Positions 36,373-48,765 of a stretch of 64,000 bases of DNA are shown here, piece after piece. The stretch spans positions 25,335-89,334 of the forward strand of contig JACZKQ010000167.1 of the NCBI GenBank assembly GCA_014859965.1, in the 5' to 3' direction. Both the position numbers and the translations under genes were made by a program. The notes beneath the pieces were generated by a model. The model worked only from the letters and a program-made list of their open reading frames with translations. It was not told where the DNA came from and searched no databases. Source of the DNA: Phycisphaerae bacterium. GTDB taxonomy: Bacteria > Planctomycetota > Phycisphaerae > Sedimentisphaerales > Anaerohalosphaeraceae. Position 1 is the stretch's first letter. Each line of letters starts with the position of its first letter.

Positions 36373-39222
36373 TTACGAGCGCGTCCCGCCGACAACTTCA
36401 ATACAACGAGCGCAAAGGTCCTGATGTTCAGCATCGGCGCCGACGCTCGGCCAGTAATTCCAGCATCGCTGACATTTGGCATGGGGGCTCTTGCGGGCGA
36501 CAATCCGCGGCTCGGAACCCTTGCTCAACGTGACTTCGCTGACGATGCACAGTGCCGCGAAAGATGCGACGCCGAAGCCCGTGACCGCCGCCATGATGTC
36601 GTCATTGTCGGTGACGATCTCCACGACGGCTTCCTGGTTGCTGGCGATCTCCTGCGACCGTCTGAGTCCTTCGAGCGCCCTGAGAACCTCGTCGCGAAGC
36701 TGCATGAGCGTCTCCCACGTGCCCTCGTTGGCCGTGACATCAATGGATGGGTCAACCTCGGGCATGATCGCCACGTGCACGCTGTCGACGTCCTGCGATT
36801 TGTGCTTGGCCGCCTGCCACGCCTCCTCGGCGGTATGCGCCAGGATGGGCGCCAGCATTCTAACGAGCGCGTCGAGTATCGACTGCATGGCCGTCTGGCA
36901 GCTTCTGCGAGAAAGGCTGTCTTTAGCGTCGCAGTACAGACGGTCCTTCATGACGTCCATGTAAATACTGCTCATCTCCACGGTGCAGAAGTTGTAGAGC
37001 AGCGAAAAAACACGATGGAACGCAAAGCCTTCATACGCCTCGTGGATGCGCGCGATGAGCGTCTGCAACTGCTCGACGGCCCACCGGTCGATGGGCTGCA
37101 TGTCCGCATAGGCGACCGAGGTCGACGGATCGAAATCGTCGAGATTGCTCAGCAGGTATCGCAGCGTGTTGCGGATCTTCCGATAAGCATCCTGGAGCCG
37201 GCCGATGAGTTCGTCGCTGCAGCGGACGTCTTCCTGGTAGTTCACGCTGGCCACCCACAGACGCAGCACGTCGGCCCCGTACTTTTCGATCTCTTCGATC
37301 GCGTTGACGTAGTTGCCCAGCGACTTGGACTGTTTCATGCCCTTTTCGTCGACGGTGAAGCCGTGTGTCAGCACCGCCTTGAAGGGGGGCTTCTGAATCG
37401 CACCCAGCGCCGGCAGCAGCGACAACTGAAACCAGCCGCGGTGCTGGTCAGACCCTTCGAGATACAGATCGACCGGCACGGGCCATCCCGCTTTGGCGGC
37501 GACGCTGTGCCAACTGCACCCCGACTCGAACCAGACGTCGAAGATGTTCTCTTCCTTCTGCAGGTCGTCCCAGGCGAAGCCTTCCGGAAGCTGGAAGTGC
37601 TCACCCAATATCTCCTTCGGCGAGTCTGTAAACCAACTGTCCGAGCCCTTCTGTCCGATGTGTTCGGCAACGGCCAGCACCGATTCCCTGGTCAGCAGAC
37701 TCTTGCCCGCCGAATTAACAAAGGCGGGTATCGGCAGACCCCACGCCCGCTGGCGGCTGATGCACCAGTCCGGCCGGGATTCGAGCATGCCCCGGATGCG
37801 CTTCTCACCCCACGACGGAATCCACTTGACGTTGCCGATCTGTTCGAGAGCGAGGTTGCGCAGACTCATATCGACCTGCGGCAATTGCCGCTCCACACTG
37901 ACGAACCACTGCTCGGTCGCCCGGAAGATAACCGGCGTCTTGCTCCGCCAGCAGTGGGGATAGCTGTGAAGGATCTTCTGTTCGCTCACGAGCAGCCCGA
38001 TCTTCTTCAGATGTGCATTGACTTCCGGGTCCACCTGCAGCACGTTCTTGTCGCACAGCCACTCCGGCACCGTGTCGTCGTAGCAGCCGTCGTCTTTGAC
38101 GGGTGAGTAGACGGCAAGGTCATAGTTCTGACCGGTCATATAGTCGTCGGCCCCGTGGCCCGGCGCCGTGTGCACCAGGCCCGTGCCGTCTTCGGTCGTC
38201 ACGTATTCCGCTGTCACGACCATCCACGCGTCTTTGTCCGTGGGATTGGACGCGACAAACGGATGGCTGTAGCGGAGGCCTTCCAGTTGGGCCCCTTTGA
38301 CCGGAGGAGTGATCTTGTATTGTCCTTCTTCGAGCCCGGCGGCCTTCACAACCGCACCCAGCCGGTCGACGCCGACGACGGACTCGAATGCCTGCCCGTC
38401 CTTCTCGTAATGCAGCCCCACGTAATCCAGCCGAGGGTGAACCGCGATGGCGAGATTGGCCGCCAGCGTCCAGGGAGTGGTCGTCCAGATCATGAAGCAG
38501 GGCTTGCCGCCGCCGCTGACCAGCCCCAGTTCCTTCAGCTTGCCGACCGATGCCTCCGCTACGGGAAAGTTGACGTAAATGCTGGAGCTTGTGATGTCTT
38601 TGTATTCCAGTTCCGCATCCGCCAGCGCGGTCTCACAGCCCACCGACCAGTGGATCGGCTTGAGCTGCTTGTAAACCAGGCCGTTGCCGACCAGCGCGGC
38701 GAAGATTTCCAGAATGCCTTTTTCGTACTGCGGCTTGAGCGTCAGGTACGGGTTCTTAAAATCGCCGAAGATCCCCAGAGACTGAAACTGCTTCGTCTGG
38801 AGCTTGACGTATTTGCTCGCATACTGTTTGCACAGCTTTCGAATCTCGGGTTTGTCCATGTCGCGGGCCTTGTCGCCGAGTTCCGCCATGACCTTCACCT
38901 CGATCGGCAGCCCGTGGCAGTCCCAGCCCGGCACATACGGACAGCGCAGGCCCTTCATGGTCATGTACTTGACCACCAGGTCCTTGAGCACTTTGTTGAC
39001 CACGTGGCCCATGTGGATGTCGCCGTTGGCGTACGGCGGGCCGTCATGAAGGATGAATTGGGGCGCACCGGCCCTGGCGGCCAGAATCCGCTCGTACATA
39101 TCCGCCTTTTCCCAGACCTTCCGCTGCTGCGGCTCACGCTGCACGAGGTTGGCCTTCATGGCAAACGTCGTGTTGGGCAGATTAAGTGTATCCCGATAAC
39201 CCTTCTTTTCAGTTTCCGACAT
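36373..39222 (-). CDS. ileS: Isoleucyl-tRNA synthetase
   Basis: The 949-residue class I synthetase has HMGH (in GDIHMGHVVNKVLKDLV near residue 67) in place of HIGH and a KQSKS form of the KMSKS loop (GMKQSKSLGNYVNAIEE near residue 632). The CP1 editing domain contains WTTTPWTLAANLAIAVHP near residue 250 and GTGLVHTAPGHGADDY near residue 350. A C-terminal zinc site CQRCWNYWPSVG then CARC near residue 925 is typical of the bacterial form. AAAGGA lies 8 nt before the ATG. No T-box leader was found upstream. Mfd follows on the same strand. Confidence 0.96.
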   Translation of the reverse strand: MSETEKKGYRDTLNLPNTTFAMKANLVQREPQQRKVWEKADMYERILAARAGAPQFILHDGPPYANGDIHMGHVVNKVLKDLVVKYMTMKGLRCPYVPGWDCHGLPIEVKVMAELGDKARDMDKPEIRKLCKQYASKYVKLQTKQFQSLGIFGDFKNPYLTLKPQYEKGILEIFAALVGNGLVYKQLKPIHWSVGCETALADAELEYKDITSSSIYVNFPVAEASVGKLKELGLVSGGGKPCFMIWTTTPWTLAANLAIAVHPRLDYVGLHYEKDGQAFESVVGVDRLGAVVKAAGLEEGQYKITPPVKGAQLEGLRYSHPFVASNPTDKDAWMVVTAEYVTTEDGTGLVHTAPGHGADDYMTGQNYDLAVYSPVKDDGCYDDTVPEWLCDKNVLQVDPEVNAHLKKIGLLVSEQKILHSYPHCWRSKTPVIFRATEQWFVSVERQLPQVDMSLRNLALEQIGNVKWIPSWGEKRIRGMLESRPDWCISRQRAWGLPIPAFVNSAGKSLLTRESVLAVAEHIGQKGSDSWFTDSPKEILGEHFQLPEGFAWDDLQKEENIFDVWFESGCSWHSVAAKAGWPVPVDLYLEGSDQHRGWFQLSLLPALGAIQKPPFKAVLTHGFTVDEKGMKQSKSLGNYVNAIEEIEKYGADVLRLWVASVNYQEDVRCSDELIGRLQDAYRKIRNTLRYLLSNLDDFDPSTSVAYADMQPIDRWAVEQLQTLIARIHEAYEGFAFHRVFSLLYNFCTVEMSSIYMDVMKDRLYCDAKDSLSRRSCQTAMQSILDALVRMLAPILAHTAEEAWQAAKHKSQDVDSVHVAIMPEVDPSIDVTANEGTWETLMQLRDEVLRALEGLRRSQEIASNQEAVVEIVTDNDDIMAAVTGFGVASFAALCIVSEVTLSKGSEPRIVARKSPHAKCQRCWNYWPSVGADAEHQDLCARCIEVVGGTRS

Positions 39223-39462
39223 CCGCGATTCCTTTACTTCCGATAACCAAACTTTTCATCATAGACGCGCCTCCGCCGCCTGTCAAGTACGCGCCGAACT
39301 ATCATTCGCAGGGCGCCGGGGGATGTTCGCGGCCGCCCGCTTTGCAGGTGAATCGGTCCTCGCCGACGGCGCACGTGACCAATTGGCGCACCGAAAAATA
39401 TATTATCGACAAATTTGCCGATACGAACAGGACAATACCAGTACGATACCGTCTGCGGCAGG

Positions 39463-39491
39463 TTGTCCTTGCCGCGCAGATGTGATAGAAT
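39463..39491 (+). promoter_or_regulatory. Promoter for the beta-galactosidase gene (extended -10)
   Basis: TTGTCC (39463-39468), a 17-nt spacer ending TGA and TAGAAT (39486-39491) form an extended -10 promoter about 80 nt before the ATG. The rest of the 347-bp gap between ileS and this gene (39223-39569) shows only AT-rich DNA around 39408-39420 and no operator-like palindrome I can support. Confidence 0.6.
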
Positions 39492-39536
39492 CGCGGCATC
39501 CAGGCCTTGCGATGCAGGGGCCTTATGAATGGGTAG

Positions 39537-43397
<3,861 letters not shown>

Positions 43398-43407
43398 CGC
43401 CGGCGGC

Positions 43408-44541
43408 TCAGAGCCCGTGAAGACCGAACACGCTGGCCTTCACCTCTTCGATGACGTCGTCGACCATCGCATCGACCATTGCGCGATGCCTCGCATCCGG
43501 TGTAAGCGGCTGGTCGCGCAGGCCGCCGTGCCACTCGGTAGTGTCGAGCATGACGCCGCCCATGCCCGCCGCGATGTCCGGTTGAGGGGCGTCGCCGCAC
43601 AAGGCGCACCATACCAGCGCCCACGCCCGCACGGTGTTCTCGATGTGATAACCGCCGCCGCCCGTTGCCAGTATCGGCTTGCCGAACTTCCTCACCATGT
43701 CGATCACGTCGACATACACGTTGTTCGTAAGCATCAGCCCCGCTAACGGGTCTCCCGCAAGGCCGTCGACGCCGATCTCCATAACAAACACGTCCGGCGA
43801 AAAAGCCTCGATCAGCGGCAGCACCGCTTGGCGGACCGCCCTGAGATAGAGGTCATCGTACGTGCCCGGCGGCAGCGGCACGTTGACCGCATACCCTTTT
43901 CCCTTGCCGGTCCCCGTGTCCGCGGGAAAGCCCGTACCCGGAAACAGCGTCCGTCCCGACTGGTGGATCGAAATCGTCATCACGTCGGACCGGTGATAAA
44001 ACGCCTCCTGAACGCCGTCGCCGTGATGGACGTCGACGTCGAGATACAGCGGGCGCAACCCCGCCTCCACAAGCGTTTGCAGCGCCAGTACATTATCGTT
44101 TACATAGCAGAAGCCGGCCGCATGATCGGCGTGCGCGTGATGGTGCCCGCCCGACGGATTAAAAACCGCCGCCGCCTCGCCTGCGATGATCTTCCGGGCC
44201 CCGGTGACGGTTGCCCCCGCGTTCAGCAGCCCGTAATCGTAAACGCCTTTGAAGATCGGACAGTCTCCCGTGCCTAAGCCCATGTGCAGCATGTCCACTG
44301 AGAACTCGCCGCGATTGGCCTGTTCCAGGGCGTCCAGGTATCCCGCCGTGTGAAAAGTCGCCGCCAGCGCACGGTCCGCAGGGTCCGCCGCCGCCTCTGT
44401 CTTATTGGAGCCCGTAAGCAGACCCAGCGACGCCAGCCGCCTGCGGGTCAGACCGGCCCGGGTGGTATTGAAAGGACAGGACGCCGGGTAGGGGTACTTT
44501 TCCAGGTCGTCCGAATGCAGGAAAACGTAGTTCTTTGACAT
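43408..44541 (-). CDS. Histone deacetylase-like amidohydrolase (AcuC/HDAC family)
   Basis: The 377-residue class I HDAC-type zinc hydrolase has FNPSGGHHHAHADHAAGFCY (tandem catalytic histidines) near residue 130, then LYLDVDVHHGDGVQEAFY near residue 165 with zinc-binding aspartate and histidine, and ILATGGGGYHIENTVRAW near residue 295. Bacterial homologues deacetylate acetyl-CoA synthetase, polyamines or other acyl-amides. No acuAB or acs genes are adjacent, so the acetoin name is not assigned. It is convergent with the beta-galactosidase gene (10-bp gap). Confidence 0.9.
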   Translation of the reverse strand: MSKNYVFLHSDDLEKYPYPASCPFNTTRAGLTRRRLASLGLLTGSNKTEAAADPADRALAATFHTAGYLDALEQANRGEFSVDMLHMGLGTGDCPIFKGVYDYGLLNAGATVTGARKIIAGEAAAVFNPSGGHHHAHADHAAGFCYVNDNVLALQTLVEAGLRPLYLDVDVHHGDGVQEAFYHRSDVMTISIHQSGRTLFPGTGFPADTGTGKGKGYAVNVPLPPGTYDDLYLRAVRQAVLPLIEAFSPDVFVMEIGVDGLAGDPLAGLMLTNNVYVDVIDMVRKFGKPILATGGGGYHIENTVRAWALVWCALCGDAPQPDIAAGMGGVMLDTTEWHGGLRDQPLTPDARHRAMVDAMVDDVIEEVKASVFGLHGL

Positions 44542-44616
44542 CTCAGATATCTCATCAAATGTGGATCACGATACCATCGCACGGGCGGTTTCGGCCGTCG
44601 CAGGCAGAAGCACGCG

Positions 44617-45339
44617 CTATCCGCCGTTCTTGTTTCCGTTGATCTTACGATGGACGCGCTGCAAAAGCAAGAACACGCACACCAGTGCCGCGACAATGGC
44701 GACCCCGGCGTATGAACCATAAGCCGCCAGCCGTTCCTGAAACTCATCCATGAAAAGGCCCCAGCCCAAAATCGCCACATAGGTCCCCGCGAGCACCACC
44801 GTGATATTCACCCACGTCCGCAGGCCGAGCAGAAACCCGATGACGCAGCCGATGACCGGCCCGGTCATCCAGAAAGGAAGCCAGACGAAAAAGAACAGAC
44901 CGATGATACCGTACTTCTGCACCCTGTCTTTGTGGGCTTCGGCGCTGGTGCGAACGCGATGGAACATCGCTCCCAGCCGATTGAAGACGAGCAGGCTGTT
45001 ATAACTGAAGACGAAGAGCGGATAAAAGATGCATACCAGAATGGTTTCGAGCAGCATAACCACCGGAATTACCGTCAAGTGGCTCAGGTCCGAGGAGTAG
45101 CCCAGCGCCAGCGCCGCCGCCCGGCCGACCAGGATCTCCGTGGCCGTCATACCCAACAGGACGTGCGGCTCGCTGTTGGGCAAAAGGGGACTGACGGCCA
45201 GGAAAACAAAGTAAAGCAGCGCAAGCCCCGCGCCTAACAGCAGCAGCCATCCCTCGTGGGTCCGCAAGAGGCTTGCCTTAAACGTGAGGGGGCGGTGCGA
45301 AGAACGCTCATCGACCAACTGCACTGTTTGCTCGCCCAT
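44617..45339 (-). CDS. Small multidrug-export-like membrane protein (Sm_multidrug_ex type)
   Basis: From the ATG at 45339 the protein has 240 residues with about five to six hydrophobic helices. The segment YGIIGLFFFVWLPFWMTGPV near residue 150, followed by a glycine-rich helix and a tryptophan pair, resembles the PF06695 family. The start is chosen because a TATAAT lies about 40 nt upstream of it, so longer N-terminal extensions (to 45585) would lie before the promoter. Despite the family name no export activity has been shown that I know of. Confidence 0.7.
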   Translation of the reverse strand: MGEQTVQLVDERSSHRPLTFKASLLRTHEGWLLLLGAGLALLYFVFLAVSPLLPNSEPHVLLGMTATEILVGRAAALALGYSSDLSHLTVIPVVMLLETILVCIFYPLFVFSYNSLLVFNRLGAMFHRVRTSAEAHKDRVQKYGIIGLFFFVWLPFWMTGPVIGCVIGFLLGLRTWVNITVVLAGTYVAILGWGLFMDEFQERLAAYGSYAGVAIVAALVCVFLLLQRVHRKINGNKNGG

Positions 45340-45378
45340 CCGCTTTAGTCCAATACCGTTAAATAAAGACAAACCCTT

Positions 45379-45407
45379 ATTATAGCACAATTTCTCGCAG
45401 TCGTGCA
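45379..45407 (-). promoter_or_regulatory. Promoter for the membrane-protein gene
   Basis: On the minus strand a perfect TATAAT (45379-45384) is preceded, after 17 nt, by a weak -35 TGCACG (45402-45407). The predicted start near 45372 leaves a leader of about 33 nt. Confidence 0.5.
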
Positions 45408-45581
45408 CCGACTGGTCGAGCGGATGGCATAAATCTTGCTGTTTCCGATAAAAAACGGCTCTGGCAGTGCTGAAAACCCGCTTTTCAGGTGTGCGCCGTA
45501 CCGGCTCCGGGAGATTTTTTGATTGCGCAGCAGCCGCAACCTGTCCAATGGAAACATCGTGCGATAATTCGCCTGGCGGTG

Positions 45582-47441
45582 TCATTTTGTTGATTGTACG
45601 CTCCTGTCAACCTTCCATGCGTCCTGCGCTCCCAGTCGGCCGGCCGCCTGCTTCTGCTGCTCGCGGCCCTTCATGGGCTTCTGCGGCGCCCGAAGTTCCA
45701 TATCCGCACCGTCCTTGCGAATCCAGCGGGCGGCGATCATGCCGTCTTCTGCTGTGACGGTCAGCCCTGAAAACGTATCGACATTTTTGTCGACGGGTTT
45801 GGCGTTCATCGACAGGGCCAGGATAACCGCCGCCTCGGACATGGCGGCAAAGTCAATGCGCCGCTCCTCGCCGGCATACAGCGATATGCCGACGGCGGTC
45901 CCTTTTTCACCGCGGCGAACCCTCATCTCAGGACGAAATCCGTCGAACGCGCAATACGCAATGCTTCCGCTGCAGGAAATCGCCTCGTCGCCGATCACAA
46001 ACGGGCTGTTCAGTTGTCCCGATTGCGGCAGTTTCACGTCCTCGACGGCCCCTTCCAGTTCCAGCCACACGCTGATGTCCGAAGCGGCGATCGTGCCGTC
46101 GATCCGGTCCAGTGAGATATGCGTATCGCCGCGGTCGGTGGCGAAGACCACCGCGGCAAGCACGTCGCCTTTGTCCTGCACGCAGAACACGCTTGCAGAG
46201 GAATAATCATAGCCGTCATGGAGGCATCGCAGCCGCATCGCTGCCGGGCCGTTGGCGGTCTGCCAGTAAGCCAGCAGCGGCCGCCGCTGGTTCCACATGT
46301 CGCCGATGTTCACCGAGCCCACGGTGTATGTGGGGTGCAGCCACGTTGTGCCGATGATGTCGTGCGAATCGCCGTCGTTCAGGACGAACGCCTCAATCTC
46401 ACACCGCGGTTCATCCAGCCGAACGAAACAATCGATGAACTCTTTGGGGCAGGCGGCGCCGATCCGATGGGCGTCGAGGCTTTCGGCGAGCGACGCCTCG
46501 GAAACGAACCGGACGGCCGAGCCGGCGGCCCGCTGAATGAACGCCAGCGTCGACGAGGACAACAGCGTGCGGTAACAGCGGCTGTGCGGCCCCGCCCACT
46601 GCTGCGTCGGAGCATGAAAACGGCGCGCCGCATGATGCCATGCAAAGCGGTTGAGCTTCTCGATCAGACGCCGGGCCTCGGCCTCCCTCACATGACGCAT
46701 CATGCGCGACAGCTCGGCGATGGCGACCACCGTGTACGTCGGACTGTTGTATTCGCTGAACGAGCCCTTCTCCACGGTAAACGCGTCGAAACGCCGCAGG
46801 CACATCAGCCCATAATCGAAAAACTCGCCCTCGCCATAAAGCTCACCGGCCGCCAGCGTCACATACGCGCCCATGAGCGCTATGTTCGTGTAGCCGGGTT
46901 TCACATCGCGCCGCTTGATCGACGCGCACGCATGGAGAATCGCCTCGCGAATCTGCCGCCGCAGTTCGCCGTCCAGCCTGACGTCGTGCTCCAAGGCAAT
47001 CTGCAAAAGCTGCGCCGCGCAGAAATTCGCCCAGTTCCAGTCCGGCGGACTCATCTTTTCGAGCGGTTCTTCCAAAAACCACGACCATATGCCGTAGGTG
47101 CGGCTGGCCGGGTCCTGGTCCTGCAGGCCGATCACACGCCGCACAATGTCCTTGCCGCGCTCGATTCGCCAGGGTTCTCCGCTGTCAAACAAGGCGACGG
47201 CGTACCCCAGGGAGTCGCGGGTGCGATGCACCGTGCCGTCTTTAAGTGTCGTATGGTAGCCCGGCGAACTGAACTGCCCCGCCAGCATCTTCTCGGCGGC
47301 GTCGTACTGAAGGTCGCGCTGCGCCAGCGCCCGCATAAAACCCTCGCGGTGGACCGCCGACTCAAACAGTTCCGGCGCCGCACCTGCCGGTATGCACAAC
47401 GCCGCCATTACGCCCGCCAGCACCCATGCAGGACCCTTCAT
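45582..47441 (-). CDS. Secreted protein of unknown function, possible alpha/alpha-toroid fold
   Basis: From the ATG at 47441 (GGAG and AAGGG just upstream) the protein has 619 residues with a signal peptide (VLAGVMAALCIPAGAA). The first 350 residues are helical with spaced aromatic-rich motifs such as YGIWSWFLEEP, PPDWNWANFCAAQLLQIA and FSEYNSPTYTVVAIAELS, as in glycan-active (alpha/alpha)-barrels of lyase or glycosidase type. The last 250 residues are beta-rich (SISLYAGEERRIDFAAMSE-like strands). No catalytic motif is recognised with confidence. Expressed from its own promoter at 47497-47525. Confidence 0.6.
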   Translation of the reverse strand: MKGPAWVLAGVMAALCIPAGAAPELFESAVHREGFMRALAQRDLQYDAAEKMLAGQFSSPGYHTTLKDGTVHRTRDSLGYAVALFDSGEPWRIERGKDIVRRVIGLQDQDPASRTYGIWSWFLEEPLEKMSPPDWNWANFCAAQLLQIALEHDVRLDGELRRQIREAILHACASIKRRDVKPGYTNIALMGAYVTLAAGELYGEGEFFDYGLMCLRRFDAFTVEKGSFSEYNSPTYTVVAIAELSRMMRHVREAEARRLIEKLNRFAWHHAARRFHAPTQQWAGPHSRCYRTLLSSSTLAFIQRAAGSAVRFVSEASLAESLDAHRIGAACPKEFIDCFVRLDEPRCEIEAFVLNDGDSHDIIGTTWLHPTYTVGSVNIGDMWNQRRPLLAYWQTANGPAAMRLRCLHDGYDYSSASVFCVQDKGDVLAAVVFATDRGDTHISLDRIDGTIAASDISVWLELEGAVEDVKLPQSGQLNSPFVIGDEAISCSGSIAYCAFDGFRPEMRVRRGEKGTAVGISLYAGEERRIDFAAMSEAAVILALSMNAKPVDKNVDTFSGLTVTAEDGMIAARWIRKDGADMELRAPQKPMKGREQQKQAAGRLGAQDAWKVDRSVQSTK

Positions 47442-47475
47442 ACCCTTCTCCTCAAAATATCGCCGGATTGGGCCC

Positions 47476-47494
47476 GCCTGTGGGGCCCACAGGC
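47476..47494. promoter_or_regulatory. Perfect palindrome over the predicted transcription start
   Basis: GCCTGTGGG (47476-47484) and CCCACAGGC (47486-47494) form a 9-bp inverted repeat with one central base. It covers the predicted start (about 47490) of the promoter next to it, the position of a repressor operator. Confidence 0.45.
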
Positions 47495-47496
47495 AC

Positions 47497-47525
47497 AGTA
47501 TACAATAGTCAACTGCCCATGACAA
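47497..47525 (-). promoter_or_regulatory. Promoter for the secreted unknown protein
   Basis: On the minus strand TTGTCA (47520-47525), a 17-nt spacer and TATACT (47497-47502), each one mismatch from consensus. It overlaps the last codons of the upstream endonuclease/phosphatase gene. Confidence 0.6.
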
Positions 47526-48462
47526 TCGTGGCGGTAACGGGATAATGGTCCGAGCTGCGCCCGTGGTCACGGATGATCTGGGCGTCGAGGACGTCGATCC
47601 GCGGCTCGGCAAGGATAAAATCAATCTTCTGGTGGTTGCGGGCGCCCCGGTATCCTCCGGTGGTGCCGACGTCCTGCCGGTTGGGATGAATCAGGCGAAA
47701 CGTGTCGACAAGGGGGACCGGCGAGATATCGCTGTCGAGCAGGGTCTGTCCCTTGAGATACTGCAGCACTCGGCTGTCCTCGCCGGCATTGAGGTCGCCC
47801 GTCAGGATGAAGGGGTCGTCGTAGGCCCGGGCGGCAAGCCGGTCCATCATGAGGTCGGCGCCTCTTTCACGCGCCTGCGAAGAGGCGTTGTCCAGATGGG
47901 TATTGTACATGTAAAACGCCCGCCCGGTGTCCCGGTCGACGAAGCGGCCCCACGTGCAGATCCGCGTGAACATGCCCCAGCTCTTCGAACCCGCTATTTC
48001 GGGCGTATCCGACAGCCAGAACGTGTCGCTGTCGCTGAGCTCAAAACGGTCCTTGCGATAGAGAATGCAACTGTACTCGCCGCGGGTCTGTCCGTCACTG
48101 CGGCCCACCCCGATAACGTCGTAGCCGTCCAGCCCGTCCACGATGGCGTCCACCTGATGCTTCAGAGCCTCCTGTAGGCCGAGCACATCGGGGCTGAATT
48201 GGCGGATCACGTCAATGACCGTATCTTTGCGTCTGTTCCAGCTCTTGCCCATCCTGTCCAGCGGCGTCGCCACGCGGATGTTGAACGTCATCACGCGGAC
48301 TTCGAGGGGGGCTGTGGGATCCAGCAGGTCAAGACCGGGCAGTTCAAGAGCGGCCAGCGGAGCACCCGCGGAAATACCGACGGCCGAGAAAGAGACTAAG
48401 AGCAGCGCAACAACCGCACAAGCTGCCTGACGACGAGGATGAGGATAGGGAAAGTGCTTCAT
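47509..48462 (-). CDS. Endonuclease/exonuclease/phosphatase family protein, exported
   Basis: From the ATG at 48462 (GGAG 5 nt upstream) the protein has 317 residues with an N-terminal signal or anchor (ACAVVALLLVSFSAVGISAG). Family motifs are VRVMTFNIRVAT near residue 65 (Asn-binding metal), PDVLGLQEALKHQVDAI near residue 100 (catalytic Glu), YMYNTHLDNASSQAR near residue 190, FILTGDLNAGEDS (Asp-Asn), and RSSDHYPVTATI at the C-terminus (catalytic Asp-His). The substrate may be a nucleic acid, inositol phosphate or phospholipid; export favours a scavenging role. Confidence 0.85.
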   Translation of the reverse strand: MKHFPYPHPRRQAACAVVALLLVSFSAVGISAGAPLAALELPGLDLLDPTAPLEVRVMTFNIRVATPLDRMGKSWNRRKDTVIDVIRQFSPDVLGLQEALKHQVDAIVDGLDGYDVIGVGRSDGQTRGEYSCILYRKDRFELSDSDTFWLSDTPEIAGSKSWGMFTRICTWGRFVDRDTGRAFYMYNTHLDNASSQARERGADLMMDRLAARAYDDPFILTGDLNAGEDSRVLQYLKGQTLLDSDISPVPLVDTFRLIHPNRQDVGTTGGYRGARNHQKIDFILAEPRIDVLDAQIIRDHGRSSDHYPVTATIVMGS

Positions 48463-48765
48463 ACAGTCTCCAAAAACAAAAACGTGACTTTGCCCACCCG
48501 TCCCCGGTGTAAGTGGTCCGAACCTTCGCATCAAAGCGCCAAAATGATTGGATTGGCCGTGTCGCGCCTGCCGGATTTTCCACCCACGTGCGGCCGCCCC
48601 CACGGACGGCACACAAGTTGATTATAGGATTGCTCAACGCTGTCTTTCAAGCACCCGGCCGATAAATTCGACAGAAGGCACGACCGATAACCGCGCGATT
48701 ACAACGGCTGTAGGATGTGAACAGCCTTGTTGTGCCGATATCCACCGGACGCTGCACGGACAGGT

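Noticed and set aside
36424..38106. 560-residue open frame antisense to ileS
   Set aside because: Same reason: composition shadow of ileS with no domain or start signals.
43408..44541. Naming the HDAC-like gene acuC
   Set aside because: No acetoin or acetyl-CoA synthetase genes are nearby, and the family has several substrates.
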